A stretch of DNA of 64,000 nucleotides from Sphingobacterium composti (GTDB taxonomy: Bacteria > Bacteroidota > Bacteroidia > Sphingobacteriales > Sphingobacteriaceae), in contig NZ_WUQZ01000010.1 of the NCBI RefSeq assembly GCF_009829075.1, positions 39,329 to 103,328 of the forward strand. The letters are read 5' to 3'. The position numbers and the translations under genes were made by a program. Below, piece by piece: positions 47,892 through 56,599 of the stretch (its first letter is position 1; every line of letters starts with the position of its first letter). The notes under the pieces were generated by a model, which worked only from the letters and a program-made list of their open reading frames with translations, had not been told where the DNA came from and made no database searches.

Positions 47892-49085
47892 ATGGCACAA
47901 GAAAGATTTTATTACAGTTCTAAAAGTTCCCCCTTAATTTCAGCTGATGAGTCCATAGTAAATCAGATTTTAACGATGTATGAAGATGGAACTTCGGTTG
48001 GCTTGATTAAAGAAACATTCCCAGATATTAAGATTAACAACAACCTTTATATGTTTCTGCCTTATGTGATCACCGATGATATTTGTGACTGTGGTAAACC
48101 TTTGTACAGAAAAACAAAAGGCAGAACATCATTCGCTGCAGAACTCATTTATTGTCCAGCTTGTAGACATGATGAAACACCTGATTGTTTATGTAAAACT
48201 TGCATTTTAAAAAGAAAAAATGAGCTTGAGGCTAGAAAAATGCATTTTTATAAAACTTGGGATAGTTATTATGACAATACTTATAACTCAGATATTGAAT
48301 TAAGTAATCTAAGTATTTATGAAGAGGTTCAACTAGTTATACTAATTCACGAATACTTTAATAAAGAATCAAAATCCTTCAATTTCATAAATGCTCGGCT
48401 AATTGAAGTAAATTTCGGTGTACGCCAACTTCCTACGGAGATCTTTAAATTCACTAAAGCATTTATTGATAAAAAGATCCTTATACCAGAAAAAGAAGTC
48501 GAATATTCAACCTCTCTCGACCATTATGGTGACTTAGGTCTTTTTCAACCTCAACTAACTTTGGCTAATTGCCAATGGACACTCAATTTAGCGAAAGATG
48601 GTACTACTTTGACTGTAGGAGAAATCTTCAATTATCTTGTCAAAAAAGATTACACAGCTGCTCAACGTGAGATATTGTGGAAAGAATGCTATCAAGAAAG
48701 TATAATCAACTACTTTGAATATAGCACCAGAAACTATGCAAATTTTGATCTTATTAAACAAAATTTAGAATTAATTGCAGATGAACTATTTAATCACTAC
48801 AGCTTATCAAAATCCTACAGATTAATCTATTATGGCATACAACGAACATTAACGCATAAAGCAAAATATAGTACAACGATCAAAAGTGCAAATAGCTATC
48901 TGCGAAACTTGATGCTATCAAATATTGAGAAGTACAACCTTCCAGAACATAAGCCAAATTTAAAAGACTTCAATCCTGTAGAATTATCAGAATCCTACTT
49001 CACGCATTATATCAAACGCTACATTTTGCGAAGTAATCAAGAGTATTTCTATTACAACTTGGCTGACATTAGACACAAATTTTAA
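47892..49085 (+). CDS. Cys-rich (zinc-ribbon-like) protein of unknown function
   Basis: A 397-residue soluble protein from the ATG at 47892 (MAQERFYYSSKSS); a longer frame upstream would read through the structured leader and is unlikely. Residues about 80-135 hold a cysteine cluster (CDCGKPL, YCPACRHDE, CLCKTCILKRK) that looks like one or two zinc ribbons. The rest is helical with many aromatic residues and no recognisable enzyme motif; there is no reverse-transcriptase box. It is preceded by a structured leader and followed 20 bases later by a lipoprotein gene. Function unknown; nucleic-acid binding is inferred from the zinc-ribbon-like part. Confidence 0.65.
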   Translation: MAQERFYYSSKSSPLISADESIVNQILTMYEDGTSVGLIKETFPDIKINNNLYMFLPYVITDDICDCGKPLYRKTKGRTSFAAELIYCPACRHDETPDCLCKTCILKRKNELEARKMHFYKTWDSYYDNTYNSDIELSNLSIYEEVQLVILIHEYFNKESKSFNFINARLIEVNFGVRQLPTEIFKFTKAFIDKKILIPEKEVEYSTSLDHYGDLGLFQPQLTLANCQWTLNLAKDGTTLTVGEIFNYLVKKDYTAAQREILWKECYQESIINYFEYSTRNYANFDLIKQNLELIADELFNHYSLSKSYRLIYYGIQRTLTHKAKYSTTIKSANSYLRNLMLSNIEKYNLPEHKPNLKDFNPVELSESYFTHYIKRYILRSNQEYFYYNLADIRHKF

Positions 49086-49105
49086 TCACATAAAACTATT
49101 AAATC

Positions 49106-49618
49106 ATGAGAACAATTATCAAAATTTCATTCCTTCTGGTCGCGCTTATCAGCTTTTCTTGCAGCAAGAACGATAATGATAAACCAAGCCCGAACAAATC
49201 ATCTAAAAAGGTCGTAGAATTAAAAATTAGTTGCGGCTCGAACTATCCTGATTATTCTGCTAATCTAGGCTTACAGGTAGCGAGTGTGGACGCTGACTTG
49301 AAAAGTGACTTCAAGTTTGTAGGCATAAATTCTACTTTATCGATATTTCATGAAGCAAGCATAATTCATCAAGCCAACCTATCCCCGATCCCTAACGCTA
49401 CATCAAGTATCAAAACTTCAGCTGCTGTAAGTACCTTCACTATTTCATCGGTGTTTACCAATTTGAAAGAAAATGCTAATCCGCTAACAGTGACGTATGA
49501 ATTTTATGTTGACGGCAAAAAGACAACGACTAAAACACTTGTCTTTGAACCAAATAATTATGCCGCTAAATCATTGATTCTAGATGTCACAAACACAAAA
49601 GAACTAATTGAAAACTAA
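49106..49618 (+). CDS. Small lipoprotein of unknown function
   Basis: A 170-residue exported protein with a signal and lipobox ISFSC, then an Asn/Lys/Ser-rich linker and a predicted all-beta, Ig-like domain (VTYEFYVDGKKTTTKTLVF near the end). No family is recognised. It starts 20 bases after the Cys-rich protein and may share its transcript. The five-copy repeat array begins just after its stop codon. Confidence 0.65.
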   Translation: MRTIIKISFLLVALISFSCSKNDNDKPSPNKSSKKVVELKISCGSNYPDYSANLGLQVASVDADLKSDFKFVGINSTLSIFHEASIIHQANLSPIPNATSSIKTSAAVSTFTISSVFTNLKENANPLTVTYEFYVDGKKTTTKTLVFEPNNYAAKSLILDVTNTKELIEN

Positions 49619-49639
49619 ACAATTAAACACAAACAGCAT

Positions 49640-49747
49640 TATATATTTATATAATGCTATTTGTATATATTTATATAACCTCAAAATATATAATTATATA
49701 AGTTTCTAATATATATTTATATAACTATTGAATATATAATTATATAA
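49640..49747. repeat. Five-copy 15-bp repeat array, 23-24 bp period
   Basis: Five copies of TATATA(T/A)TTATATAA start at 49640, 49664, 49687, 49710 and 49733, separated by 8-9 unrelated bases. Copies 3 and 5 have A in the middle, making TATATAATTATATA a perfect palindrome. The near-constant spacing of a little over two helix turns puts all copies on nearly the same face of the DNA, as in iterons or cooperative operator arrays. The copies follow the lipoprotein gene directly and precede a gene remnant. Confidence 0.75.
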
Positions 49748-49751
49748 TAAT

Positions 49752-49889
49752 TTAACGCCTCGTCCTTCTTCTTTTTCTTCTTTCCTCTTCATCTATTTGT
49801 TCAGCGCTAACACTACCAAGTAAGCCACTAAGATTGCTAATAAGGGAATATGAATCATGAGATATCCCGTTAGAAATAGATTCTTCAAT
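49752..49889 (-). pseudogene. C-terminal remnant of a basic-tailed protein
   Basis: A 45-codon open frame with no start codon, ending in a stop, reads like a genuine protein tail (SYSLISNLSGLLGSV, then SAEQIDEEERRKRRRTRR). A stop lies directly upstream, within the mnmE terminator. Acidic-then-basic tails of this kind recall mobilisation/relaxase proteins of Bacteroidota elements, but the match is only by impression. It is probably what remains after a deletion or insertion at this border. Confidence 0.4.
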
Positions 49890-49890
49890 C

Positions 49891-49915
49891 TAAAAAAGCC
49901 CCTAATTAGGAGCTT
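49891..49915 (-). terminator. Intrinsic terminator of mnmE
   Basis: On the minus strand the stem AAGCTCCTAA / TTAGGGGCTT (one mismatch) is followed by TTTTTT. It lies about 45 bases after the mnmE stop codon. It also forms the boundary between the conserved chromosome and the accessory block. Confidence 0.75.
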
Positions 49916-49958
49916 ATGAGTGTTTTAATACATTTTGTTGTTTAGTTGTTTTTATAGG

Positions 49959-51338
49959 TTACTTTCCGATACAAAACTTAGAGAATATATTCTCCAATAA
50001 ATCATCTGTTGTAACTGTCCCTGTAATTTCGCCAAGGTGATGTAAAGCTTGGCGGATGTCCATGGCTAGGAAATCTGAAGTTACGGGATTGTCTATTCCG
50101 TATAGCACCTTTTCCAAAGCAGTTTGTGTATGTTGAAGTGCTTCAACGTGACGTATGTTTGTGACCATTACGTCGTCCGTATTGATATTCGATAGATTCA
50201 CTTGATTTAATAATTCATCTTTCAGCTCTTCTATTCCGATTTGTTCTTTTGCGGATATATACAAAGGATTTAGGACAGCATAAGATGCACGTTGCTCTTC
50301 ACTAATTAGATCAGACTTATTGATTATCGTCACAAAAGGAATATTCAATTCTTTTACTTCTTCAATTTGAGACTGAACATCAGCTATAGAATCTTGAGTC
50401 GGATCGAAAAGATACACAATCAAACGAGCTTGCTTCATCTTCTCAAGGGTACGTTCCACTCCTTTTGCTTCGATTACATCTTCAGTCTGGCGAATACCAG
50501 CAGTATCAATAAATCGAAATGTTACACCTTTAATATTGATTTCATCCTCTATAGTATCACGAGTGGTACCTGCGATGTCGGATACTATTGCACGTTCTTC
50601 GTTTAATAAGGCATTCAATAAAGTTGATTTACCAACATTTGGCTTTCCAGCGATTACTACCGGAACACCATTTTTAAGCACATTTCCTTGTTCAAAAGAC
50701 TGAATCAAACGCTGTATAACATTGTAAATCTGCTTAATAAGACTCTTCAGTTGATCACGATTAGCAAACTCTACATCTTCTTCAGCAAAGTCTAATTCTA
50801 ATTCTATTAGAGAAGCGAAATGAACTAAATCTTCACGTAGTTTCTTCAATTGATTGGAGAAACCACCACGCATCTGCTGCATAGCAATTTGATGTGACGC
50901 TGCTGAATTTGACGCGATCAAGTCAGCTACTGCTTCTGCCTGTGAAAGATCAAGACCACCATTCAAAAATGCACGCAATGTAAATTCACCAGGTCTCGCT
51001 CCACGCGCTCCTTTTCGAATTAATAGATTGATTACTCGCTCTATTATATATTTGGAATTATGAGTAGAGATTTCCACCGAATTTTCTTTGGTATATGAAT
51101 TTGGTCCAATAAACAGCGATACTAAAACCTCATCTATAATTTCTTCTCCTTCTCGTATAGTTCCAAAATGAATAGTATGTGAAGACTGTTTTGTTAAATC
51201 CTTACCTTTAAATACCGAATTAACTATTGTAATCGCTTCTGTTCCTGATATACGAATGACTGCTATAGCACCTTGCGCTCCTTGAGAAGTAGCTAATGCT
51301 ATGATAGTATCTTGTGAATTGGATGTGCTCATTGACAT
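49959..51338 (-). CDS. mnmE: tRNA uridine-5-carboxymethylaminomethyl modification GTPase MnmE (TrmE)
   Basis: A 459-residue protein of normal length. The N-terminal tetrahydrofolate-binding domain (about 10-125) is followed by a helical domain interrupted by the G domain: GKPNVGKSTLLNALL (P-loop), DIAGTTRDT (switch), DTAGIRQ (G3) and NKSD (G4). It ends with the invariant FCIGK carrying the catalytic cysteine. With MnmG it installs the cmnm5 group at wobble uridine 34 of tRNAs. The 3' end of this gene is a known insertion site for genomic islands in some other bacteria, and accessory DNA starts right after it here. Confidence 0.97.
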   Translation of the reverse strand: MSMSTSNSQDTIIALATSQGAQGAIAVIRISGTEAITIVNSVFKGKDLTKQSSHTIHFGTIREGEEIIDEVLVSLFIGPNSYTKENSVEISTHNSKYIIERVINLLIRKGARGARPGEFTLRAFLNGGLDLSQAEAVADLIASNSAASHQIAMQQMRGGFSNQLKKLREDLVHFASLIELELDFAEEDVEFANRDQLKSLIKQIYNVIQRLIQSFEQGNVLKNGVPVVIAGKPNVGKSTLLNALLNEERAIVSDIAGTTRDTIEDEINIKGVTFRFIDTAGIRQTEDVIEAKGVERTLEKMKQARLIVYLFDPTQDSIADVQSQIEEVKELNIPFVTIINKSDLISEEQRASYAVLNPLYISAKEQIGIEELKDELLNQVNLSNINTDDVMVTNIRHVEALQHTQTALEKVLYGIDNPVTSDFLAMDIRQALHHLGEITGTVTTDDLLENIFSKFCIGK

Positions 51339-51546
51339 AATCGCAAAGTTAGAAATTTTTAATTACTTCAATCATCGATAAATAATGTATTAGCAAGACA
51401 ATAAAATGTATAATATGAAGAATTGGCACAATTGTTACACGGATTTCTTTATTGAAAAACATTATATTATTTAAACTTAACAAGGTCTTTACAATCAAAT
51501 ACATTTGATTTATATATTTTTGTTCATCAGTATTATCCAATTGAAT

Positions 51547-53721
51547 ATGAATTTTGTAAAAAAACTATTTTTCTTCATATCCTTATTACCCGCTATTTTA
51601 CTTGCTGACACCTATCCAGAGGTTATTTTTGACAATAGTATAGTTCGAGGAGCGTATGCAAAAAGTAAAGTTTTGTATACGGGTGATAGCTGGGTAGAAA
51701 ACGTTAATAAACATCTTTTGGTGTCTGATACTCTATTTTTCACGCCAGGGAATTCATTGTCTTTAAAATATCTTTCATCAAAAGGTGGATTTTGGGAAAC
51801 TTCCGTCAATTATAGCAGACAAAAGTATAATTATACTGTCGATGATTCGGATGTATTGAGTATTAGAATTAACATCAAATCAACCAATACAACCTTGAAA
51901 GATTTGCCCAAATTGTTTATTAGACATCAACACTATGCTTCTGACACTCTTTCGTTGGAAAAATTTATTACAGCAATAGAATATAATAAGTGGATTCATC
52001 TGAAAATTCCAGTAAAAAATTTTAGAATAACAAATAAACAAGCTCCTATTTTGGGTATTGGATTTGCACAACATACAGCTTCAACTCATTATCATCATAT
52101 TTTTATTGATCAGATAGAGTTTTTACCAATTAAATATTCTGAAATCCCTTTGCAATCTGCTGCAATATTAAGCGAAGCCAAGGGGTATGATAAAGCTGTC
52201 CATTTGAGTTGGCAATTGCCCTTAACACCAAGTATACGTTATATAAAAATTTATAGATCAGAAGACGGAAAGGAGTTTCAACCTGTCAGCATAAGGCCAA
52301 TTCATATGCAATCATGCTTGGATATAGTTCCTTTGATCGGGCAAAAGTATTATTACAAAGTGACGTGGATGGATTTCAATTACAAAGAATCACCTGCTTC
52401 TACGGTCAAAGAAGTCGAAACTAAACCAATGAAAGATGAAGAAATTATTCGATTGGTACAATTGGCTAATGTGAACTATTTTGTTGAAAATTTTGATATC
52501 AATAGCGGTATGTATATGCCATTTAGGTCAAAAAATAAAGTTATTGTGTCAACAAAAGAAACTGCAGGAGCTATATTATCATTAGTTGTAGGTGTTAAAA
52601 ATGATTTTGTAAAACGTCAAACAGCATTAAATAGAATTTCGAAAATTGCCTTTTTCTTGCTAAAATCACAAACCAAAAATGGAATTTTTCCAGCTTATTA
52701 TGATGCAAGAAAAGGTGTACCAGAATACAGAAGTGATAAAGCGATTTATGATGTACAAGCTACTGGCTCTATTATCGAAGCCCTACTTATCGCCAGAGAG
52801 TTCTTTAATGAAAATAATGAGACAGAGAACGATTTACGTAAACGCATTACGCAGATTTATCAACAAGTAGATTGGTCATCGTTACTTGACAATAATGATC
52901 TTTTGAAATCAAAATTGGCATTATTAGAAGAAAACGACAGCAAAAATTTGCCTTTAAGTGGTTTGGAAAATGCAATTAACACATATTTGTTAGCTATTGG
53001 TGAATCAAAATTTGCTATTACAAGTTCGACATATTTTAATGCCGTGTACAGCAAATTTGAAACTATAAAGCAAGATACTACGCAATCTATAAACCCGTAT
53101 TTTTATAATGAAACAATTACGGAAGATGAATTCCATGCTTTAAAAACAACTCATAAAGTAGATACTACTGTTCAGATTTCCGTTTTAAATTCTCATGTTG
53201 CATATGGTTTAGATTTACCTTTTGGTAAATTGAATCGCAGTTTATTAGATTTATATGAACCATTTTTGACTATTCGTCCCGAAAGCATAAACGATTCATT
53301 AACAAACTGGGGTAAAGCATTACAAAATTATTTACATTATGTAAAACGTCGAGACAATGAAATAGGTTTAGGCGCAAGTAATAGCGATATTTGGGGTTTT
53401 TACAAAAGTAATGATAGCGTATCTGGGTATAGAATTAATCCTGCTATTGGTCCTTCGTCTATTAGCATCGATAAATCAATAGGTACAAAATCTATTATAA
53501 GCTTATATAAACAATATGGCAATATTCTATTTACAGAATATGGTTTCAGGTCATGGTTGGATTTGCAGAATGACGATGTTTCAGATGAATATAACTCAGC
53601 AAATCAAGCAGCTATAGCAGTAATGATTGAAAATGCTAAAACAGGGCTGATTTGGGATTTGTATGATAAGATTCCTGAACTAAAATCTAAAAGAGAAGCC
53701 TTATTCGGAAATAAAAAATAA
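51547..53721 (+). CDS. Glucoamylase-like/GH144-type glycoside hydrolase with FN3 domain
   Basis: A 724-residue exported protein (signal to about residue 20 from the ATG at 51547). The N-terminal 190 residues look like a carbohydrate-binding beta-sandwich. A fibronectin III domain (VHLSWQLPLTPSIRYIKIYR) follows, then a glucoamylase-like (alpha/alpha)6 domain from IIRLVQLANVNYFVENF through ETAGAILSLVVGVKNDFVKR and NGIFPAYYDARKG to EYNSANQAAIAVMIEN. This resembles GH144 beta-1,2-glucanases and related lipoproteins. Some usual acidic positions look substituted, so activity is uncertain. It stands alone with mnmE divergent. Confidence 0.6.
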   Translation: MNFVKKLFFFISLLPAILLADTYPEVIFDNSIVRGAYAKSKVLYTGDSWVENVNKHLLVSDTLFFTPGNSLSLKYLSSKGGFWETSVNYSRQKYNYTVDDSDVLSIRINIKSTNTTLKDLPKLFIRHQHYASDTLSLEKFITAIEYNKWIHLKIPVKNFRITNKQAPILGIGFAQHTASTHYHHIFIDQIEFLPIKYSEIPLQSAAILSEAKGYDKAVHLSWQLPLTPSIRYIKIYRSEDGKEFQPVSIRPIHMQSCLDIVPLIGQKYYYKVTWMDFNYKESPASTVKEVETKPMKDEEIIRLVQLANVNYFVENFDINSGMYMPFRSKNKVIVSTKETAGAILSLVVGVKNDFVKRQTALNRISKIAFFLLKSQTKNGIFPAYYDARKGVPEYRSDKAIYDVQATGSIIEALLIAREFFNENNETENDLRKRITQIYQQVDWSSLLDNNDLLKSKLALLEENDSKNLPLSGLENAINTYLLAIGESKFAITSSTYFNAVYSKFETIKQDTTQSINPYFYNETITEDEFHALKTTHKVDTTVQISVLNSHVAYGLDLPFGKLNRSLLDLYEPFLTIRPESINDSLTNWGKALQNYLHYVKRRDNEIGLGASNSDIWGFYKSNDSVSGYRINPAIGPSSISIDKSIGTKSIISLYKQYGNILFTEYGFRSWLDLQNDDVSDEYNSANQAAIAVMIENAKTGLIWDLYDKIPELKSKREALFGNKK

Positions 53722-53766
53722 TAATTTAAAATCTTTATATTAGCAATATACTTAAGTTACATTTAT

Positions 53767-54279
53767 ATGAAAAAAATACTAGTATTCTCCGTATTAGCGG
53801 GTTTGATGTCATTAAATTCTTGTAAACAACAACAATTGACGGTTCTTCCTGGAGCTGTAGTGAGTAAAGACGGAACTGATGATGGATTGAAGAATGTCAA
53901 AGGAGACTTTAACGATGCTACTCGTACGGATGAAGGTATTAAATTCTCACTATCTTCAGATGTGCTTTTTCCTTCTAACTCTTCTTATTTGACTGATAAA
54001 GCTAAAGCTGAATTAGATAAACTTACCAGAATATTGCGTACACAGTCAGATAAAAAAATCCGAGTAGACGGACATACTGATGCTACAGGAGAAGTAAATT
54101 ATAATGTGTGGTTATCGGAGAAGCGCGCAGCTTCTGTTAAAAAATTTTTGGAAGACGCAGGTATTACAGCCTCTAGAATTACGACAAAAGGTTTAGGCCC
54201 AAATAATCCTATTGCTGACAATAAAACAGCAGAAGGTCGTCAAAAGAATAGACGCGTTGAAATTATAATTTTGAATTAG
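53767..54279 (+). CDS. OmpA-family peptidoglycan-binding lipoprotein
   Basis: A 170-residue lipoprotein (lipobox LNSC at about residue 16-19). Its C-terminal half is a complete OmpA C-like domain: FSLSSDVLFPSNSSYLTDKA, then IRVDGHTDATGEVNYNVWLS and the closing GRQKNRRVEI, with the aspartate and arginine that hold diaminopimelate. It tethers the outer membrane to peptidoglycan. It begins 45 bases after the GH144-like gene and is ended by a long perfect hairpin. Confidence 0.9.
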   Translation: MKKILVFSVLAGLMSLNSCKQQQLTVLPGAVVSKDGTDDGLKNVKGDFNDATRTDEGIKFSLSSDVLFPSNSSYLTDKAKAELDKLTRILRTQSDKKIRVDGHTDATGEVNYNVWLSEKRAASVKKFLEDAGITASRITTKGLGPNNPIADNKTAEGRQKNRRVEIIILN

Positions 54280-54288
54280 AGGTATATT

Positions 54289-54331
54289 CAATTAAAAATG
54301 GCTCAATTAATAATTGAGCCATTTTTAATTG
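54289..54331. terminator. Bidirectional terminator between OmpA and the sensor kinase
   Basis: A perfect 21-bp stem (AAAAATGGCTCAATTA in the left arm) with a one-base centre. The A-run in the left arm and T-run in the right arm allow termination of both converging transcripts. Confidence 0.88.
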
Positions 54332-54354
54332 GCAACCGTCAAATTTAAGTGCTT

Positions 54355-56400
54355 TTAAGAAATCAACACATTTTCCTTAATAGATTTAGGAAAACAATTA
54401 ATATAAACTGTCGTTCCTACATCTTTATTGGATTCAATAGTGATAGATCCTTTTAAATTTTGAACCCGAGAATACATACTCTTCATACCCAACCCGCCTT
54501 TCGTCATGGCTTCATGAACATTCATTCCTTGACCATCATCCTCAATAGATATAATAACCATACCCGAAGTATAATCTGTTTGAATTTGTAATAATATATT
54601 TTTGGCAATTGCATGCTTCACGATATTGTGCAACACTTCTTGAATTATTCGATAAAGAGTAATTTCGTCCTCCATAATAATATTCGTCGGAATACTAATC
54701 AATTGAAGATTAATATTTAGCTGATCAGTTTGAATTTTCTTAGTATACTGCTTTATCGCTTCTAGTAATCCAAACTTTTCGACGATTAAAGGCGTAAGGT
54801 TATATACTATACGGTTTAATTCTTGTTTTGTATCATCGATATAATCCAAAATACGATTTGTATGTTGCGTTTCGTTAGCATTCAATTTTGCAGATTCTTG
54901 ATAACTAAATAAAGCGATTTTGATAGAAGATAATAGTCCACCAATGCTATCATGTAAATCCGTAGCAATTCTATTGCGCTCTCTATCTTCTACTTGTTTA
55001 AGAAGTGTCATTTCATCGATGACACGATTATTCTTTTCTTCTTCCAACTTAACTTCCAAAAGATCAAGTTCCTGCTTAGCCAAAATTTTGTTACGCTTCT
55101 GTGCTTTTAGTATTAAAAATAACACAACCAAAACAAACAACAGTAACATGCACAATCCACCAATAAATACTTGATTACGCTGTTTCGTAATTTCCGCCTT
55201 TTCATTGCTAACCTTTAATCGATCAATTTCTGCCAATTTCTCATTGAATTTCATATTATAGCTAAGTTCAACTGCATATAACTGCTGATTACTTAACTTT
55301 TGATGATCAAAAAACCGCAACAACCTATCATATGTTTCATAGGCTTTCAACTGTTGATTTGTAGCTTTATAAGCAGCAATCAAACTCATTAAAATATAAT
55401 TTTTGTAATGATCCAAATCTGGATGTACATATCGGTCCAACACATCATTATATATTTTAATAGCAGAACTATAATCATTTTTATATGCAAATGCCCTCCC
55501 TTTAATGTATTCGCTAAACATAAGCTCAGAAGTATCCTTACCAACCAAAGCAATTTTATATGACTCTTCTATGCGTTTAAATGCTTCTGTAAAGTCACCT
55601 TCAGAAGCAGCGGTCAAACCTATTAAACTATTAATTCTAGACTTGTAAGCTACTGGTAGCTCACTTCGCTTTATTCGATCTGCTATGTAGATATATTTTT
55701 TTACGCTATCAATTTCATTTTTCTTAAAATACACAGAGGCTATTAAAGTTTCGCCCATCCCTGCAAAATTCGGATGCCAATTAAAATCTTCTTCTACAAA
55801 AATACCTTTACGCAAGTGTGATAATGCTTTGTCCAATTCATTAAACTGGTAATAAACACCACCTAATTTAAAATTGTGATGACGAATTATTTGTGCATTT
55901 TTAGTTTTGAGAATTATAGGGTGTATATCAGCATACACTTTAAGTCTACTGTTGTGATGCCCGAGTGCTGCATATGCATTTGCAAGATTACTACTTAGTA
56001 AAGCAACTTTCTCTAATATTTCGGGATTATTACTCTCACCGATATAATTAATGCCTCTTTTTGCAAATTCAATGGCTTTATCTAAATCACTATCTAAAAA
56101 ACAAATAGCGTATGTATTGATTGTATTCGCATAGAATACAGTATCCCGCATATAGTTCGGGTTTTCTAATACGTGATTCTCTATATACTCTATTACAAAA
56201 GCCCTATTTGTTAAATAATTTTTATTAAGTAAATCTGTAATGTAGATTCGTAACTTTTTGTAATCTTTTTCTTTGTCGATTAAGAGATTCAATGAATCAT
56301 TAAATTGAGCTAATTCTTTAGAAATAGGATGAGCAAAGTTGAAATTAACAAATACAAAAAAAACGAAAAACGTTCCTAAAAGCGTTTTTAACAATTTCAT
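54355..56400 (-). CDS. TPR-containing sensor histidine kinase (HisKA_3 type), orphan
   Basis: A 681-residue membrane kinase. A signal/anchor is followed by a periplasmic array of tetratricopeptide-like repeats (about 30-400), one transmembrane helix (about 413-436), a coiled coil, a HisKA_3 dimerisation domain with the phosphorylated histidine in RIATDLHDSIGGLL (about residue 482), and an HATPase domain (LHNIVKHA as N box, EDDGQGM, GGLGMKSMYSRV). Such kinases usually signal to a NarL/LuxR-type regulator, but none is encoded next to it. The gene is alone, convergent with the OmpA gene. Confidence 0.9.
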   Translation of the reverse strand: MKLLKTLLGTFFVFFVFVNFNFAHPISKELAQFNDSLNLLIDKEKDYKKLRIYITDLLNKNYLTNRAFVIEYIENHVLENPNYMRDTVFYANTINTYAICFLDSDLDKAIEFAKRGINYIGESNNPEILEKVALLSSNLANAYAALGHHNSRLKVYADIHPIILKTKNAQIIRHHNFKLGGVYYQFNELDKALSHLRKGIFVEEDFNWHPNFAGMGETLIASVYFKKNEIDSVKKYIYIADRIKRSELPVAYKSRINSLIGLTAASEGDFTEAFKRIEESYKIALVGKDTSELMFSEYIKGRAFAYKNDYSSAIKIYNDVLDRYVHPDLDHYKNYILMSLIAAYKATNQQLKAYETYDRLLRFFDHQKLSNQQLYAVELSYNMKFNEKLAEIDRLKVSNEKAEITKQRNQVFIGGLCMLLLFVLVVLFLILKAQKRNKILAKQELDLLEVKLEEEKNNRVIDEMTLLKQVEDRERNRIATDLHDSIGGLLSSIKIALFSYQESAKLNANETQHTNRILDYIDDTKQELNRIVYNLTPLIVEKFGLLEAIKQYTKKIQTDQLNINLQLISIPTNIIMEDEITLYRIIQEVLHNIVKHAIAKNILLQIQTDYTSGMVIISIEDDGQGMNVHEAMTKGGLGMKSMYSRVQNLKGSITIESNKDVGTTVYINCFPKSIKENVLIS

Positions 56401-56561
56401 AGGTAAGGACAGGTTTTTATAACCTTAAAGGTAAAAAATAATATTTAATTTTAAAATACTATTTGATATTATTATCGTAATTGTTAAATAACCAGAGAAA
56501 TAGAATATTTTTACACCCTTATGAATAAAATTTTCCAAAAAGCATAATACTATACTGTTTA

Positions 56562-56591
56562 TAAAAAAGGATTAAGCTATTGCTTAATCCT
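56562..56591 (-). terminator. Intrinsic terminator of the export operon
   Basis: A perfect 10-bp stem (AGGATTAAGC / GCTTAATCCT) with a 4-base loop is followed by TTTTTT on the minus strand, just after the permease stop codon. It shows that the operon ends with the permease and includes no ATPase gene. Confidence 0.85.
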
Positions 56592-56599
56592 CTTCTATT

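Noticed and set aside
47705..49085. Retron or other reverse-transcriptase system
   Set aside because: A structured RNA precedes a gene, but the protein has no YADD or other reverse-transcriptase motif.
49640..49747. CRISPR array
   Set aside because: Repeats are only 15 bp, AT-only, with 8-9-base spacers, and no cas genes are present; the array fits iterons or operators better.
49959..51338. Attachment-site duplication at the mnmE 3' end
   Set aside because: I looked for a second copy of the gene's last bases within the window and found none, and no integrase gene is present.
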